A stretch of DNA of 64,000 bases from Schistocephalus solidus (taxonomy: Eukaryota > Platyhelminthes > Cestoda > Diphyllobothriidea > Diphyllobothriidae), in NCBI GenBank assembly GCA_017591395.1, contig WEDG01001065.1, positions 1 through 64,000 on the forward strand, written 5' to 3'. Every line of letters starts with the position of its first letter. Within the stretch, counting starts at the first letter, position 1. The notes beneath the pieces were generated by a model. That model was not told the DNA's origin. It saw only the letters and a program-made list of their open reading frames with translations, and searched no databases. Both the position numbers and the translations under genes were made by a program. Below, piece by piece: positions 12,211 to 23,950 of the stretch.

Positions 12211-13249
12211 ATGCAATTTTTTTATCCCCATTGTAGGATGTCACCACAAGGAAGAGAAATAAGGAGAGGACCTCAGTTGAATACGTCAACGGAAGAGGGA
12301 AATATAATGAAAATAATAGACTCCAGCCGAATTGTCGACAACCTACAGGAAAGGAGATTACCACCTATGCATATGTTGTGCGCATGTGGAAATGATATGA
12401 ACCAGCAGGCCTCTGCAGAGCAGACAGGCGGCTTCTTATTTAAATGTCCCCGCTGCAGACGATAGAAGTGCCTAAGAAAGGGTACTATTTTCGAAGGTAG
12501 CAGGTTAACCCTGGGGAAGATAATGAAAATGGTCTAACGGTACGTAGAAGGCGTGCGAGTAAAGCGCTGTGCCGCACTGGTAGGGGTGCATTGCAATACT
12601 GCAATGCAGTGGTACACAATTTGTTGCAATGTGTCAACCAGTGCACTCATGAGCGCCGTAGGCCAGATAGGCTGCAAGGGTATAGAAGTGCAGGTGGACG
12701 AGACAATGGTAGCAAAGCGAAAGAATAATGAGGGAAGATAAGAACGTCAATGTTGGGTAGTTGGAATGTATAATACGTCCAGAAGAAAGGCCATATTCGA
12801 ACAACCGAAGCTGGCCGGCGTTGAAGACGGTGATAACGAAGTGGGTTGCTAAGGAAAGTGTCGTAGTAACCGACGAATGGAAGGCCTACAGCAGGCTATC
12901 CGAGGAGGGCTACAAGCATTTCACAGTTAATCATAGCAAGAACTTCGTTAACCCGCAAACCGGTATGGACGATAATGCTATAGAAGCCTACTGGAGCCGA
13001 CTCAAGCGAAAAGTGTCTAAAACCGGTCCGGTCTCCGGCAGAGCTGTCTGGGCTCACCTCGATGAAGCGCAGTATCGTTTGTGGTATGGATTAAAACGTG
13101 ACAATCTATCTCAGGCCTGGGATACGTTTGTTAGTCACGTGGCGAACGTCTGTCCCTTAAAAACCAGAGAAAACGCCCAAGTAATGAAGACTACAAAGGA
13201 AAATAAAGTAAAATCGAAGATGGACAATGCGCACGCTGACAACCCCTAA
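12211..13249 (+). pseudogene. Merlin-type (ISXO2-like) DDE transposase, broken
   Basis: The frame at 12211 carries a zinc-ribbon-like CACGND...FKCPRC segment. It continues in the same frame through stops at 12463, 12535 and 12739, with VDETMVAKR and CWVVGMY, the first catalytic aspartate region. A frameshift near 12815 moves to the frame 12761-13249, which has VVTDEWKAY (second aspartate), HSKNFVNPQTG and then NAIEAYWSRLK (glutamate). That order and the NHSK..F-P-TG signature identify the Merlin/IS1016 (ISXO2) superfamily, known from flatworms. Terminal inverted repeats were not found by eye. Confidence 0.85.
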
Positions 13250-13983
13250 ATCGGATAAAGCGGAGAACTGTGTATTCGAAGACTGGGAAGCGAACGACGA
13301 CGAAAACGGGACTCAGCAAAGAAGCAAAATGATGCACACCCGGAAGATGTTGAATCCACCTCCTTAAATTTCCCTCATGTAACAAACAACTGTGATTGGT
13401 TTTATTAAGTAAATGAGTAGCAAAACCGTATCATTTTTACCGCAACTGAACCCTTAAGCGTTGCCAGAAATGACGTGTTTAATAACATGTCGGATTTTAA
13501 TCAGCAGGAAAAATTTAGAAAGCTGCTGGGCGCAAGCAACGTAAAGAGCTTAGGTGGAGGTACAGGATAACTTAAGGAAGTGCAAAAAAGGGGGGAGAGA
13601 AAGAGACGAATAAAACAATCCAAACTGATGAACGGGAACGTACGCAGAAGGATATAGTATCAACAACGAAATAGGGGAAATCGAGCGGTAAGCCGAAATC
13701 CATGCGTAATTGCGGGGGAAATTAACATAAACCAAAGGGACTTTATGATAAAAATGAAAAGGGAAACGAAGTAAGAATTTGAAAGTTAATTGCAAAGGAA
13801 CTAGTTTGCCCCTCAACGACAGTAAACATAACTACGAAGAAAGGCATCACCGTAAGTAGAAGTTTAAAAATGCAAAGGACAGTTGTTAAACGAGTCCCAA
13901 AAACGTGGTAGTGGCAGTGGTATAGTTGCAACGAATAGTAGTCCAACCAGTTTAAGGAAGATACCGGGATGAATGAAAACGGT
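13250..13983. other. Spacer between transposase and microsatellite
   Basis: No supported gene. It may hold the 3' part of the Merlin element, but no inverted repeat matching the 5' side was recognised. Minus-strand frames here are short and featureless. Confidence 0.4.
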
Positions 13984-14314
13984 AAATACAACTACTACTA
14001 CTAATACTACCATTACTACAGCTAGTACTACTATTGATACTACTATTACTACTGCGTCTAGTACTCCTGCTATAACTACTGCTACTACTCCTATTACGAC
14101 TACTACTACTATTACCACTACTATTTCTGCGTCTACTATTACTACTTCTACTTCTAATACTGCTTCGGTTACTACTACTACTACTGCTACAACCACTACT
14201 ACTATTACTACTGCTATTACTTCTGCGACTACTCCTATTACTACTACTACTACTACTACTACTATTACTACTATTATACTACTACTGCGTCTGCTATTAC
14301 TACAATTACTACTT

Positions 14315-14358
<44 letters not shown>

Positions 14359-14360
14359 GT

Positions 14361-14399
<39 letters not shown>

Positions 14400-14966
14400 C
14401 ACGTCTAATACTACTACCACTACTACTAATACTTCCATTACTACTATTTCTACTACTACTACTGCTACTACTACTACAACTCTTACTACTACTGCTACTG
14501 CGTCTACTACTTCTACTCCTACTATTACTACGTCTACTACAACTACTACTTTTGTTACTACTACTACAACTGCGTCTACTACTAATACCAATACTGCTGC
14601 TACTACTACTACTATAACTACTGCGTCTACTACTACCACTACTATTGCTACTGCTACTACTCCTATAACTACTTCTTCTTCTACCACTACTACTACTACT
14701 TATACATCTACTTATACTATTACTACTATTACAACTGCGTCTACTTCTACTACTACTATTACTACTGCTACTACTCCTATTACTACTACTACTATTACTA
14801 CTTTTATTACTACTACTACCACAACTACTACTATTACTACTGCGTCTACTACAACTACTACTACTACTGCGACTACTACTACTACTACTGTTGCTGCTGC
14901 AGCTACTACTACAACTAATACTACTAGGAAATCTACTACTGCTGTTAATATTGCTACTAATACTAT
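13984..14966. repeat. Long imperfect (ACT)n trinucleotide microsatellite
   Basis: About 1 kb of TAC/TAT/TGC triplets, dominated by ACT, with the longest pure runs around 14320-14400. The interruption ACTGCGTCTACT recurs many times, suggesting a higher-order unit that spread by slippage or unequal exchange. Open frames on both strands (poly-Thr, poly-Leu, poly-Val) are by-products of the triplet repeat and are not genes. Confidence 0.97.
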
Positions 14967-14989
14967 TACAACTACTAAGCCAAGCTAGT

Positions 14990-15640
14990 AAAAAGGACCA
15001 GACCAGAACGCTAACCCGAACTTAGTGCAAACATCAAATGAACGATGGGAAACTAAGAACACTAGAACATATGCGACAACGCGGGACCTAATTAACCAGA
15101 AGGCTTCATATGGACAGACGTAGATTATACCGTAGCATACAATATAACGAGCACAAGCGAGTGAAATGGTGGAAGACACCAGTTAATAGATTAATGAGCA
15201 TACTAGTGGAGAATGAAATTAAAAGACCCAAAACTCTGATCGCACAACGAGAAGGGCCAAAATCACGTGGGCCACAAAGGGTAAGCAAGTTAGTCCGTAA
15301 ACCCAACCATCCTAAGAATAAATCCTGAAAGGAATACCAACCAACTTAATAGTTCCTCTCAAACTCTTCCCAATAGAACGTCGGTTTCGATGTCTAACAA
15401 AACAGTTAAGGTAGGCAACATAGGTGAGCAAAGCTAACGAACGACCTAGCATAATGGAAGGTATTTAAAGGACAACTGCGCAGATTAATTGTAGTAAGAA
15501 CGAAGAAACTGCGAAAACCAGCTTTTAACGCGTAACCGAACTAAAAACGCCAGGGCAGCCAGGATTCATAAGCAGATGAAACCCACAAATCACTGCAACG
15601 GATTCACCCAACAACGCCCCCCCCCCTCACATTAGGAATC
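14990..15640. other. Unassigned spacer
   Basis: Contains a basic 72-residue frame (15110-15328) without recognised homology and a C-run near 15617. No gene is supported. Confidence 0.4.
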
Positions 15641-15644
15641 AAAA

Positions 15645-16140
15645 CAACGGCTGCACCAAGCCTACCCGCAGTGCATGCCCGTGTTCCACATATCAACGTT
15701 CTCACCAGCACTTGAACCTAACCGAATGCGTCCGAATGCATGACTGAGCACAGAAGTGGGCAGTCGCACCCCGGTTTCCAAAACCGTGCACCCGTACTTG
15801 AGCAATGGCCTACGCAGGCCCATCGTAATGAAGGGCTGCGCAGCCCAGAACGCCACCAACTATTGAGGGGAGGGGGGGGAGGACGGGGATCCCAACTGAA
15901 ATTGCATAACCAAGGCAGCCCACGTAGGCTTTCCAATATGGAGAAATGGCTTACCGGGCAGACCACACGAAGGCACTGGAGCCCCAAACAACAGCTGCAC
16001 AAACCCTCCTCCCAATCCATGCCCATGCCCCAAACAACAACACCGGCATAAGAGCCAAACCAAATGCTGCCAAAGGCACGACGGCATGACACCCCTACCG
16101 AAACAGCTGCACCTATCCTACCCCCAATCCATGCCCTGTA
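15645..16140. repeat. Degenerate local repeats (AAACAACAGCTGCAC units)
   Basis: Three imperfect copies of AAACA(A/G)C(A/G)GCTGCAC followed by CAATCCATGCCC-like text start near 15646, 15986 and 16101. Each is followed by an ACCAAATGC / ACCGAATGC motif. The spacing is uneven (about 340 and 115 bp). Long minus-strand frames over this GC-rich block change frame between copies, which argues against a real gene. Confidence 0.5.
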
Positions 16141-16229
16141 GCACACAAGACGGCCTAATGCAAAGGGAACCTCCTTTCCAATAAACGCGTTACAAACAGA
16201 AAATAGGGCACCGAATGCCAAAACGCATA

Positions 16230-16975
16230 ACTAGACAGAATATTTGCCAGCAGTCCCACGATAATTCTGGTGATATTTAGCTGTACAAGACAACCTACTG
16301 TAAGCTTTTACGTAGCAAAAACAATAGCATTTATTCTGGGACCCGGCTAATGTGGCTTCCATTAAGGTTTTACCGACGGCACAAATTTGCTCATGGTGAC
16401 GAGAGAACATTAGTTCTTGAATGTCAAAAATAGTTCTTAGCAATCTGGTTCATCGTCAAGGCCCTCCTATAACCAGCACGTAGCTCCAGTATCAACGAGA
16501 GCCCATCTGCTGGTGAAAAGACAAAAACCTGAAAATTATACACACGATCAGTAGTTTTACAAGTCGAAGAGTCTTTCTTTTTGAATACTCAACTTAAAAT
16601 ATTCAGCTTTCTTTGATAAAAGAAGCGGAAGTTTGGTGCGTTAACTGGTGTGGACAGGCCCCTAATGCTAGGCTACCCTGCCATACACTTCCTGTGTATC
16701 CAAATGGCTTATCCTTGTAACCTCTGCGGTTGCCTTTTCCTTCGCAAACTGACTGTGCGCCGTCTATCAAATCTGACTGTATTTTTCTAAGACATTCCGT
16801 CATTTTAGCCGTAGTAGGTTGGTTTCTGCCAAAAAAGGTCTCCAGTTGCCTGTTGTTGCTGGTGATGGGGACATGACCGGCTGTATACCCCAGCGTATGT
16901 CCCCGCGACCCCAGCTTGACGCTCTTTGGAGTCCTGGCTTTTGACCCCTTAAAACAGCCGAGGATAGCCATGGTT
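16230..16975 (-). pseudogene. Degraded LTR-retroelement gag-protease fragment
   Basis: Read on the minus strand, 16971-16603 is a 122-residue basic frame ending in a cysteine/histidine-containing segment where a zinc knuckle would be expected. About 90 bp further on another frame contains WALVDTGAT (near 16465-16510), the active-site motif of retroviral-type aspartic proteases. The order gag then protease fits an LTR element. Stops and frame changes break it. It is too short to say whether Ty3/gypsy or BEL; it is not a copy of the element at 985-3722. Confidence 0.55.
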
Positions 16976-18100
16976 ACAGCTTTGTGACGCTATGCACATC
17001 GACTGAGCCAAAATGAATTCTAACGACCCTTATCTTTTTCATATACATCAGGCGCCGAGGAATAACCTTAGTATCAAAATAGGCCGTAATACAGCCTGTC
17101 ATGAAATCTACTCATATGTTGAATTTTGTTAACGCCCTTTGCAGTCATCCATGTAGCACATAACGCATAAAGTCACAATTAAGTAGTGCACATTTTTCAA
17201 CATAGTCCCGATACTTTGGAAAATTTCATTGTGTACCGTAGACAACTACGCATAAATGGCACATTTAGGAGAAGATTGAGTACATGGTGGAGTGATGCAC
17301 GTCTGATTTGAAACAGCTTATTGCCTCCTGTGTAGTTTTAATGACAATTTTTTTTCGGCTTCTCTGAAAGTTTGCAAAATCCCTGATCTCCAGGACACAG
17401 TATGGGTGTTTCTCTCGTATTAGCATAAAGCTACACTCCAGGGTTATGGCTAAGACTAACGTTAGGTTTGGGTCAGTTTACAGTATGATTTAGGTTAGGA
17501 GACGGAAATAGGTTCCCCCTGGAATTCTTGTGGCGAATGTGCCTATCCCCGTTCCTTACGTACACGATCTATGGTTTTCCTTAAAATTAATTAATTTGAA
17601 TTATTATGCTGTTAGCAAAAACCTCCAGCCGCTAAGCAAGTTAGTTAAGTGGAAAGTAACTTGATGAAATCCGCTTATAGCAGCTTATTATGCGAATATC
17701 TCACAAGTGGGTCAAAGGAATTATTCAAATCTACCAAAATCCTCTACTGATATCTTGAAAAGTCACAACAAAAGTACACAGAAGAATTATTATGAAGATG
17801 TAACTTCCCTCCAAATAAGTAAACAAAATTATTTTACGGATTGTTTTATAGGGAATGCACCTGTCCATGAAAAAGTACCCAACCTCAATGAGGAAATGCC
17901 AATTTTTCTGCAATCCTGATTCAAGAATATTGTATAGTTAAACGAATATCCACATAGTTTAGTCAACCTATTAAACGTGTGGATGATTAAGGTGATTTAT
18001 AGCTTGGATAGAAAATGTTTCCATTTGGGTCACCCTTCAAATACAAATTCAGCCTGAGAGATGCATAAGCAAGGCATGAAAGCATAATGTGTATATTGTA
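16976..18100. other. Unassigned spacer downstream of the large receptor gene
   Basis: No supported gene. A short GTTAGG-like patch occurs at 17430-17510. A 70-residue plus-strand frame at 17707-17919 has no recognised domain. Confidence 0.4.
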
Positions 18101-18103
18101 AAG

Positions 18104-18109
18104 TTTAAT
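18104..18109 (-). terminator. Candidate poly(A) signal ATTAAA
   Basis: On the minus strand ATTAAA occurs 78 nt beyond the stop codon of the last exon of the large receptor gene. This is the commonest variant of AATAAA and sits at a plausible distance. Downstream sequence is AT-rich. No experimental support is available from the sequence alone. Confidence 0.35.
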
Positions 18110-18186
18110 TTGATAGCAAAAAAGTGGTTGATAATTTTCGTCTCCTCAGGCCTTCAAATTATGCCGTAAATCAGTGTACGGTAGAT

Positions 18187-18483
18187 TCATTGAAAAGATC
18201 TGTTTCGTAGTAGGTTATCGTCTGCAATTTCCGTCAGCACAAGCTGGTCACCCACCGGGTTTACTTCATTTGGACCGCCGCCCTGTTCTGCAGTGGGATC
18301 CACAACTTTCTGCCTCACGCGGTTTCCGTCTGATTGACTTCTCTTGAGTAGTATCAGTAGTTCACGCAGTGTGCCAACCACGATAAACGCGAGTACACAA
18401 ATAATGAGAGCCGCCAGAGTCAGATCGAAGGTCATCTGTCTCTCTTCGACCTTGCCAGTCATGGACACTCGGAAGAAAAACAT
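18187..18483 (-). CDS. Large Ig/vWA/FN3 receptor-like gene, exon 5 (last): end of FN3, TM helix, tail
   Basis: The exon follows a strong acceptor (TTGCTTTTTCAACAAACTGTAG) and opens in phase 0 with MFFFRVSMTG, the closing F/G strands of a fibronectin III domain begun in exon 4. After an acidic/basic linker comes a hydrophobic helix of about 23 residues (LTLAALIICVLAFIVVGTL), then a tail of about 55 residues with RELLILLKR directly after the helix, consistent with a type I membrane protein. It ends at a TGA. The tail shows no kinase, ITIM or PDZ-binding motif that I can name. The ATG is internal, not the gene start. Confidence 0.65.
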   Translation of the reverse strand: MFFFRVSMTGKVEERQMTFDLTLAALIICVLAFIVVGTLRELLILLKRSQSDGNRVRQKVVDPTAEQGGGPNEVNPVGDQLVLTEIADDNLLRNRSFQ

Positions 18484-20353
18484 CTACAGTTTGTTGAAAA
18501 AGCAAATGGTTCCAATCTGCTCTCAATTACCATGGTGATGCCAAGGGACTATCTTAACCCAAAATCCGTGGTATCTGAGACTAAAAAATTGGCCAATATC
18601 GAGGTACATGACAGTAAATTATACATTGGACAACCTATAGGTATGGGGAACTAAGAGCCCTAATGCCTTGATTTGTGGTTGATTGAATAACCTAAGACTT
18701 GTAAAGTGGGAAATAAATCAAATCAGTGACACTGGTATCTTATAGAATTAGGTTTCCTTAGATATTTGACTGAAATCATCTGGCCCTTGCTTCTGACAAA
18801 CTGACCGTTTTTAAAAACCTCGAAGATAAAAACAATTTAACTGCACAGTCGAAAAAAACGGTTATCAATGCTGTCCTTCTGTTTCATACTCGGGACTGAT
18901 AGCGCACCAAGGTCATTTCTGCATGGATGACTCCGACCTCTGTTCTGGCTTTTGCTCGCACGTTGCTTGCTCCTTACCTAGGCTTATGCGACCACGGTTA
19001 TTTTACTGGAAAAGGTAGGGCATGGTGTCAAGGTGATCTTGTGATCATTTCCAGGGAGCTAAAGTTAGGTTTTGGGTTGGTGGTAGGGTTAAGGTTAGGA
19101 GGGTTAGTGTTACAAGTGGAAACGGAGTCAGAGAATAAGTACCCTCGGGAATTTATTGTAAGGTCACCTGTATTACGGGCTAGCATTTATAACCGTGTCA
19201 AGCCTATATCCTGATTCCAGGAAGATAAACAAATGTCCTTTTCCCATTTGGGCGGTTCGCCCTTACAAATGCCACCCACAATTGTTGCTTCTAGCTTATT
19301 TGCCATTATCAGTCAGACGAAGCCTAAACACGGAATAGTCAAACCTGGGAGTGGGACCTGGAACATAATCCATTAGTAGTAACTTCAGTCTCCTTTTGTC
19401 TTTGCTGATAATCATGAATATACGTGCCGATTTCGATACTTTAATCTTCCAACCCCATTTCTGTTCTTGTTTCCATGGCGCTCAATGATGAGATACCTAT
19501 CTGTACCTGCTCAGTGCAGATTTGTACCTGTCAGGAAGCATGCACTATGCCTCCTAACACTTATTCTATCAAAAGTGAAGACCAAATCCAGGATTTAGGG
19601 TAATTTCTCCTCCTCAAAACGAGTTAAAGTACAAAGAAATTCGGCGTCATTTTCAAATCTAGATATCCTTCGCAAAAAGTTTCTGGATCCATCGGATAAT
19701 ATTTCCAGTATGAACCGAATCCCTGTCTGCCATAATTCTCTCAGCTCTTCATTTTTACTCAATCACCAACGCCAAATGCCTACTGGGAAGCCCACTATAT
19801 GAATAATGTTGACCTGAATTTTGGCTCTGTTCAAACTTCGAAGAAATGCAAATATGCTATCTCAATCTCTGTTTCTCTGTCAGCGTGTATGCGAGAACCG
19901 TTTTGAACGAAATTCATCCATCCTAATGAAAATGAGAGCTCCAGTTTATAATAAAACAAGATAAATTTGCTGTTTTAAATCGCTTATCCACGCTTTCGGC
20001 ATCAACACAATATGCTTATATAAACAAGAGGAATTTTACAAGATGAAGCATTTTATACAACAGGAAAACGTTTGAGTTCCTTTAGGTTGCCGTGAAAATG
20101 CTAACATTTTCCTATTCTTGCATTTCTACCTCTTCAATATTCGTATCTCACACTTAAAGACACGTGATTCTAATGTCTTCGAGTGAAAATTTGGCGACAG
20201 TGAAGAATGATAAATACAATGCATACTAGTTTTTAAGGCGCGGTTAAACTCTTCCCCTTCTAAGACGTAAACGATCTTCCGTAGTTTTTCAAAATTCTCA
20301 CAAACGAGGTCAAACTGTATTTACATTTCAAAGCACTATCAGGTCATACTTAC
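18484..20353 (-). other. Intron 4 of the receptor-like gene
   Basis: Bounded by donor GAA|GTAAGTATG (20353) and acceptor TAG (18484). Contains a GTTAGG-like patch and repeat at about 19055-19215. The 95-residue plus-strand frame over that patch is a by-product of the repeat. Nothing else was recognised. Confidence 0.55.
19055..19215 (+). repeat. Dispersed repeat with GTTAGG-like core
   Basis: A run of GTTAGG/GGGTTA-type words (19063-19120) is followed by AAGGTCACCTGTATTACGG and a TGTGTCAAGCCT end. The same arrangement recurs at 24500-24640 (AAGGCCACCTGTTGTACGG ... TGTGTCAAACT), so this is a repeat family rather than chance composition. Not a telomere: it is short, degenerate and internal. 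Confidence 0.6.
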
Positions 20354-20911
20354 TTCTCCTGAAGAAAATATAATTGCATTACTACTACTTTTCATATTTT
20401 CCTGGTCTAATAGGAACAGGAAAAAATCTGGTAGCGGGAGGCCAGACGCAACGTCCTCATGAATCGTCCATCCAAGTAGTACGCCAGAACTCGTGACTTG
20501 CGGGACAGAATAATAATCAGGATTGTCGGGAACAGCCAAGAGACTCAGGAAAAAGTTTTGCCTGTGAACGCCACTGCGTTTGGCGCAAGTTTCTGACCAG
20601 CCATTTTGAACATTGCATTCACCGATACATCCATATATTCCTCATCAAGCGATGCTCTTCTCTGACTGTTGTCGCAACCAAATAATGGCAAAGCTACCCT
20701 GTGTCCCGTTCAGGCCCTGGTCATAGTAGTCAGCATTCTCGTCAGTTGAGAGGTGAACCAGCTTCAAATTCTAACGCTTATTATTCTTGAGTATTTTGAA
20801 TTTAGCCTGTAGATCCTTAACAGAACACAAAAACAAATACTCGCACTCTTGCAAGGACGTCAACAATCGAGGCTTCATTTCACCATCGAAGGCGAGGAAG
20901 AACGCAAACGT
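20354..20911 (-). CDS. Large receptor-like gene, exon 4: Ig domain plus first half of FN3 (with stops)
   Basis: One frame of 186 codons runs from a candidate acceptor (TTTGCAAAG at 20912) to a strong donor (GTAAGTATG) and is phase 0 at both ends. Its first half looks like an Ig domain: LFLCSVKD, later IIWLRQQ, then GIYGCIGEC (Y-x-C). The second half opens an FN3 domain (PDNPDYY...SSGVLLGW). Three in-frame stops interrupt it: TAG at 20773-20771 and TGA-TGA at 20647-20642. The double TGA sits where a paired 1-nt insertion and 1-nt deletion would restore an ADEGIYGC motif, so it looks like two compensating indels. Confidence 0.5.
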
Positions 20912-21303
20912 CTTTGCAAAGCTTAGTTACCCTCGTTGAGAGACAATCGAAAGCCATAACTGAAACATACGGGTCTAAAACCCAATCCAAGTAGCTCGTT
21001 GGGATGACGACCCATCGGTTGCTACTGTGAGTATTTAGAGACTCATGGAGCTATCAATTATCAACCTGCTCTCTCGCTCTCCAAAGGCTGGAATGCAATT
21101 TATTCCTCCGTTATTTCAATCTCTGTTATAAGTTGTTCGTCGCCCATACGAAATTATGCGTGGGCTGTCGACCAGAATTCCATGATAAACCACAGTCGAC
21201 TGTATCTCCTCATACAAGTGGAAGTTACCCCTGAATGCCACTCATATGGGGGGCTTAGGCAGTTACTACAAACTGACAGTAAATAAAGGCACAAAATACT
21301 AAC
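20912..21303 (-). other. Intron 3 of the receptor-like gene
   Basis: A short intron of about 390 bp between donor GTTAGT and the candidate acceptor TTTGCAAAG. The acceptor has a weak pyrimidine tract, so the exact end is uncertain. No repeat was recognised. Confidence 0.4.
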
Positions 21304-23427
21304 CCTCTGTACAGTAAACCGTTCTGCGTAGATAACGCTTTCCGCTCGACAAATTCCAACATACACCACATCCGGTGGTGCCTTTGACTGGCCAACCGTG
21401 ATGCTAGCCTCGCCTTGTCGGGAAAAGATGGGCCAATCGACGTTCGGTTGACTCAAATCCACCCAACTGTCCATATCCTCAAGGCCCTTATCTAAGGCAA
21501 CGCCAAGCTTTGCTTTGCGTATTGGATAGACGTCCATATCAACTTTCGGAACCGGATGCCCGTCCGCCGAGCAAGTGATCCGTATGTCCCGGTCAATGGT
21601 GAATTTCACCTCTTCCCGGCTGGTCTGGTCCGGCGGCGGTGGATCAATGAGAATGTTTCTTGGTGGATAATAGACACAGATTTTTTGTCCTGTACTTCTT
21701 TTTATTATTGGTCGAAGCCGCTCGAACTCTCGGCGGAATGTCTCTTCCTCCATGGGTGATTCTCTGAAATAGGTCTGCAGAAGGGGAACCGTGTGACAGG
21801 AAACCACTGACTCATCGTGTCGCCAGGATACCTTGAATGTGTACGTGTTATGTTTCAACCAGGCACGGGGAATGTCATTTTTTTTGTTTGACGGGATAGT
21901 TATATCTGCGGTGACGTTTAAAGGGATTGTCTTTGGGTCATCGTCATGAGATTCTCCGTCCAACTTTGCAGCCGCGTACACGAACTGGAGGTACGTCTGA
22001 GAGCCAATGATTGTTCGCCCAAGTGGTCTATCAGAGTCATCACAGAAAGTCTGATAGGCCGGTGCAGTACACTCCACTTGCACAATTTCTTCAGCAGTAA
22101 AGCACGTTTTGCTCATTAAAACTCCGTCGTTAGACACTGCCTTCAACTCCAGTTTCGGCAAGTCGCTCTTCAGAATCAAACAAGCCGGCTGAGAAGCATG
22201 TTGAACAAAGCGGAAGCCAGTTGTTAGCTTCGCTTCGTCGGAAATTTCTGTAATGCACCCGTAAAAACCATAATCTGGGCCAGAGGAAGGCCCAATTTCC
22301 ATTGCAAAATTAACCCGGAATTCATTTTCAAGACGAAAGTTTAGGATCCTCTCCGGATCTTTGAACTGCGCTGTTGGCCGCCAGACAGTCTGATTAATAA
22401 AATCTTGCTTGACAATCACTTGATAAGTGGGATCATATTCGGGTTGTGTGAAGTTGATTTGGCGCGTCGTTCGAAACCAGGTAAGGTTGGTTACAAACAC
22501 GTTTTGATGGAACTCAGTTCGCTGAGTTATGGGGGTTATAATGCTCGGGCAATTAAACTTAACAACTTCGGGCACAACGGCCAAGACAGGTGACACCTGC
22601 ACAATATCAAATGTCTTGTCTGGCTCAGAAATTATAAATCTAAAGTTGATCCACGCGGACTCAGTCTTTTGGGCACATGTTGATTCAACGGTGCATTTGT
22701 AAATGTAAAAACCAGGACCCGGAAGTCTTGACAGCGGAAGAATGCTGGAATTTAATCGGGTGGTCCAGTTCCCTTTCGCTGGCCTCGTGGGAGATTTTGG
22801 TAAAGGGCCAAGCACCCAGGACCAGCTAACCTTAGGCTCTGGGAAGACGTGACCCGTAGGAGAACATTCCAGCTGATCTTCTTCATAAAATATAAACCTG
22901 TCATCGGGCATGATAAGAAGCGTTCGGGGTGGTACACAGACCATCAAAGGGCCAACACTGGCATTCATGCCCATTTTATATTCTTTTAACTCCTGTTGAT
23001 CAAGTGTCAGGAAACAACCGATGGACATATTGAAGTCTTTTCTGCCGTCAGCCAGAAATTTGTAGTCCACCACATGAAAGAGTAGCCTTGCCGTTGGTCG
23101 GAGAACTTTCACAATCATCTCCTTTTTATGGACTTCATACATCAAACTCTTGAGGGTCTTAAATCTGGCGAGGTATGGGGGCTGCATTTTGTAACCCAGC
23201 ATCTTATGATCAGGTTGCCATGATAAACACCTCGAAGTGAGTTGAGAACCTTCTTTTATCAAAGGCGAGGTGTCTTTCTGAAACATCCAATTTGCTGGTT
23301 TTGATTGGCGATAGCCTAGTATAGGTGGCTGCTTGACGCGCAACACAAACAATGCTTGATCTGGCCATTCTTCGAGGTAGGCATTGAATTGCTGGTAGCG
23401 ACAAAAATAACTTCCTGCATGTTCAAC
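21304..23427 (-). CDS. Large receptor-like gene, exon 3: 708-codon run of Ig-like domains
   Basis: An uninterrupted 708-codon exon between acceptor CTTGTTTTTTTAG (23428) and donor AGG|GTTAGT (21303), phase 0 at both ends. It opens with VEHAGSYFCR, the A-G-x-Y-x-C ending of an Ig domain whose first part is exon 2. At least four more Ig-like modules follow, judged from cysteine pairs and tryptophans: Cys188/Cys245, Cys293/Cys391 (with DYGFYGC), Cys453/Cys544 and Cys619/Cys693. Many N-x-S/T sites suggest an extracellular, glycosylated product. No known family signature beyond the Ig fold was recognised. Confidence 0.75.
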
Positions 23428-23539
23428 CTAAAAAAACAAGGACCGAAAAATTACGATAATAAGCAGTTTGATGTAAAAAATTCTGTGGTTGTTAAATAAA
23501 AAACAAAGGTTATATTGGTCGCACGAGTCGGTGCCTATC

Positions 23540-23950
23540 CAAAAGAATGAGGGAACGCCTCCCGGCATGGCTGAGAAGAGGCGAAGCAAAGGACAAAAAC
23601 AGCGCTATTCTCACACACATTGCTGATTCCGGGCATCGTGTGAACTCCAGCGAAACCTTCCGTCTCCTTCAAGCTCCGCGCTTAACATGGTCAACGGTCG
23701 CAAAACTGCATGCACTCCTCCGCACCCTCTCATCTCCCCCTTCCCCTCTGGAACGGCTCCACCAAACCCTCACTGCCGCCTAACCAGCTGTCTCTTATCG
23801 CTTCCCCCCCCCCCCCATTCCCCCGACTCACTTGAATAAAAAGATGAACATTATTGAGAGCATGTTTTAAATTGTACCCCATTCCCATAGAAATATATTG
23901 GCCCGACGAGATTTTATCGATGGCACGCGTATGCTCGCCAACTGGTCGTC
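23540..23950 (+). mobile_element. Penelope-like element fragment with internal deletion
   Basis: The frame from 23547 reads RERLPAWLRRGEAKDKNSAI and SGHRVNSSETFRLL, the middle of the GIY-YIG endonuclease region of PLEs. It then jumps directly to QAPRL.WSTVAKLHALL, which in the copy at 3810-4230 lies at the very C-terminus, so about 50 codons are deleted. The 3' part matches that copy to about 23945. A C-run at 23806 marks slippage. It lies within intron 2 of the receptor-like gene, antisense to it. Confidence 0.75.

Noticed and set aside
11900..12364. 154-residue Phe/Tyr-rich minus-strand frame
   Set aside because: Product of AT-rich sequence; overlaps the start of the Merlin transposase on the opposite strand.
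12211..13249. Bacterial contamination or recent bacterial transfer (ISXO2-like transposase)
   Set aside because: Merlin is an established eukaryotic superfamily found in flatworms, and the flanks are ordinary repeat-rich host-type DNA.
10449..13524. 17-nt identical string GAAAAATTTAGAAAGCT at about 10449 and 13508 as element ends
   Set aside because: AT-rich, direct orientation only, and no homology continues on either side; chance cannot be excluded.
13973..14687. Long poly-Thr/Leu (plus) and poly-Val (minus) open frames
   Set aside because: They arise from the ACT microsatellite and are open on both strands at once.
15718..16221. 167-residue minus-strand frame
   Set aside because: Lies over degenerate local repeats and the frame is not kept between copies; no motif.
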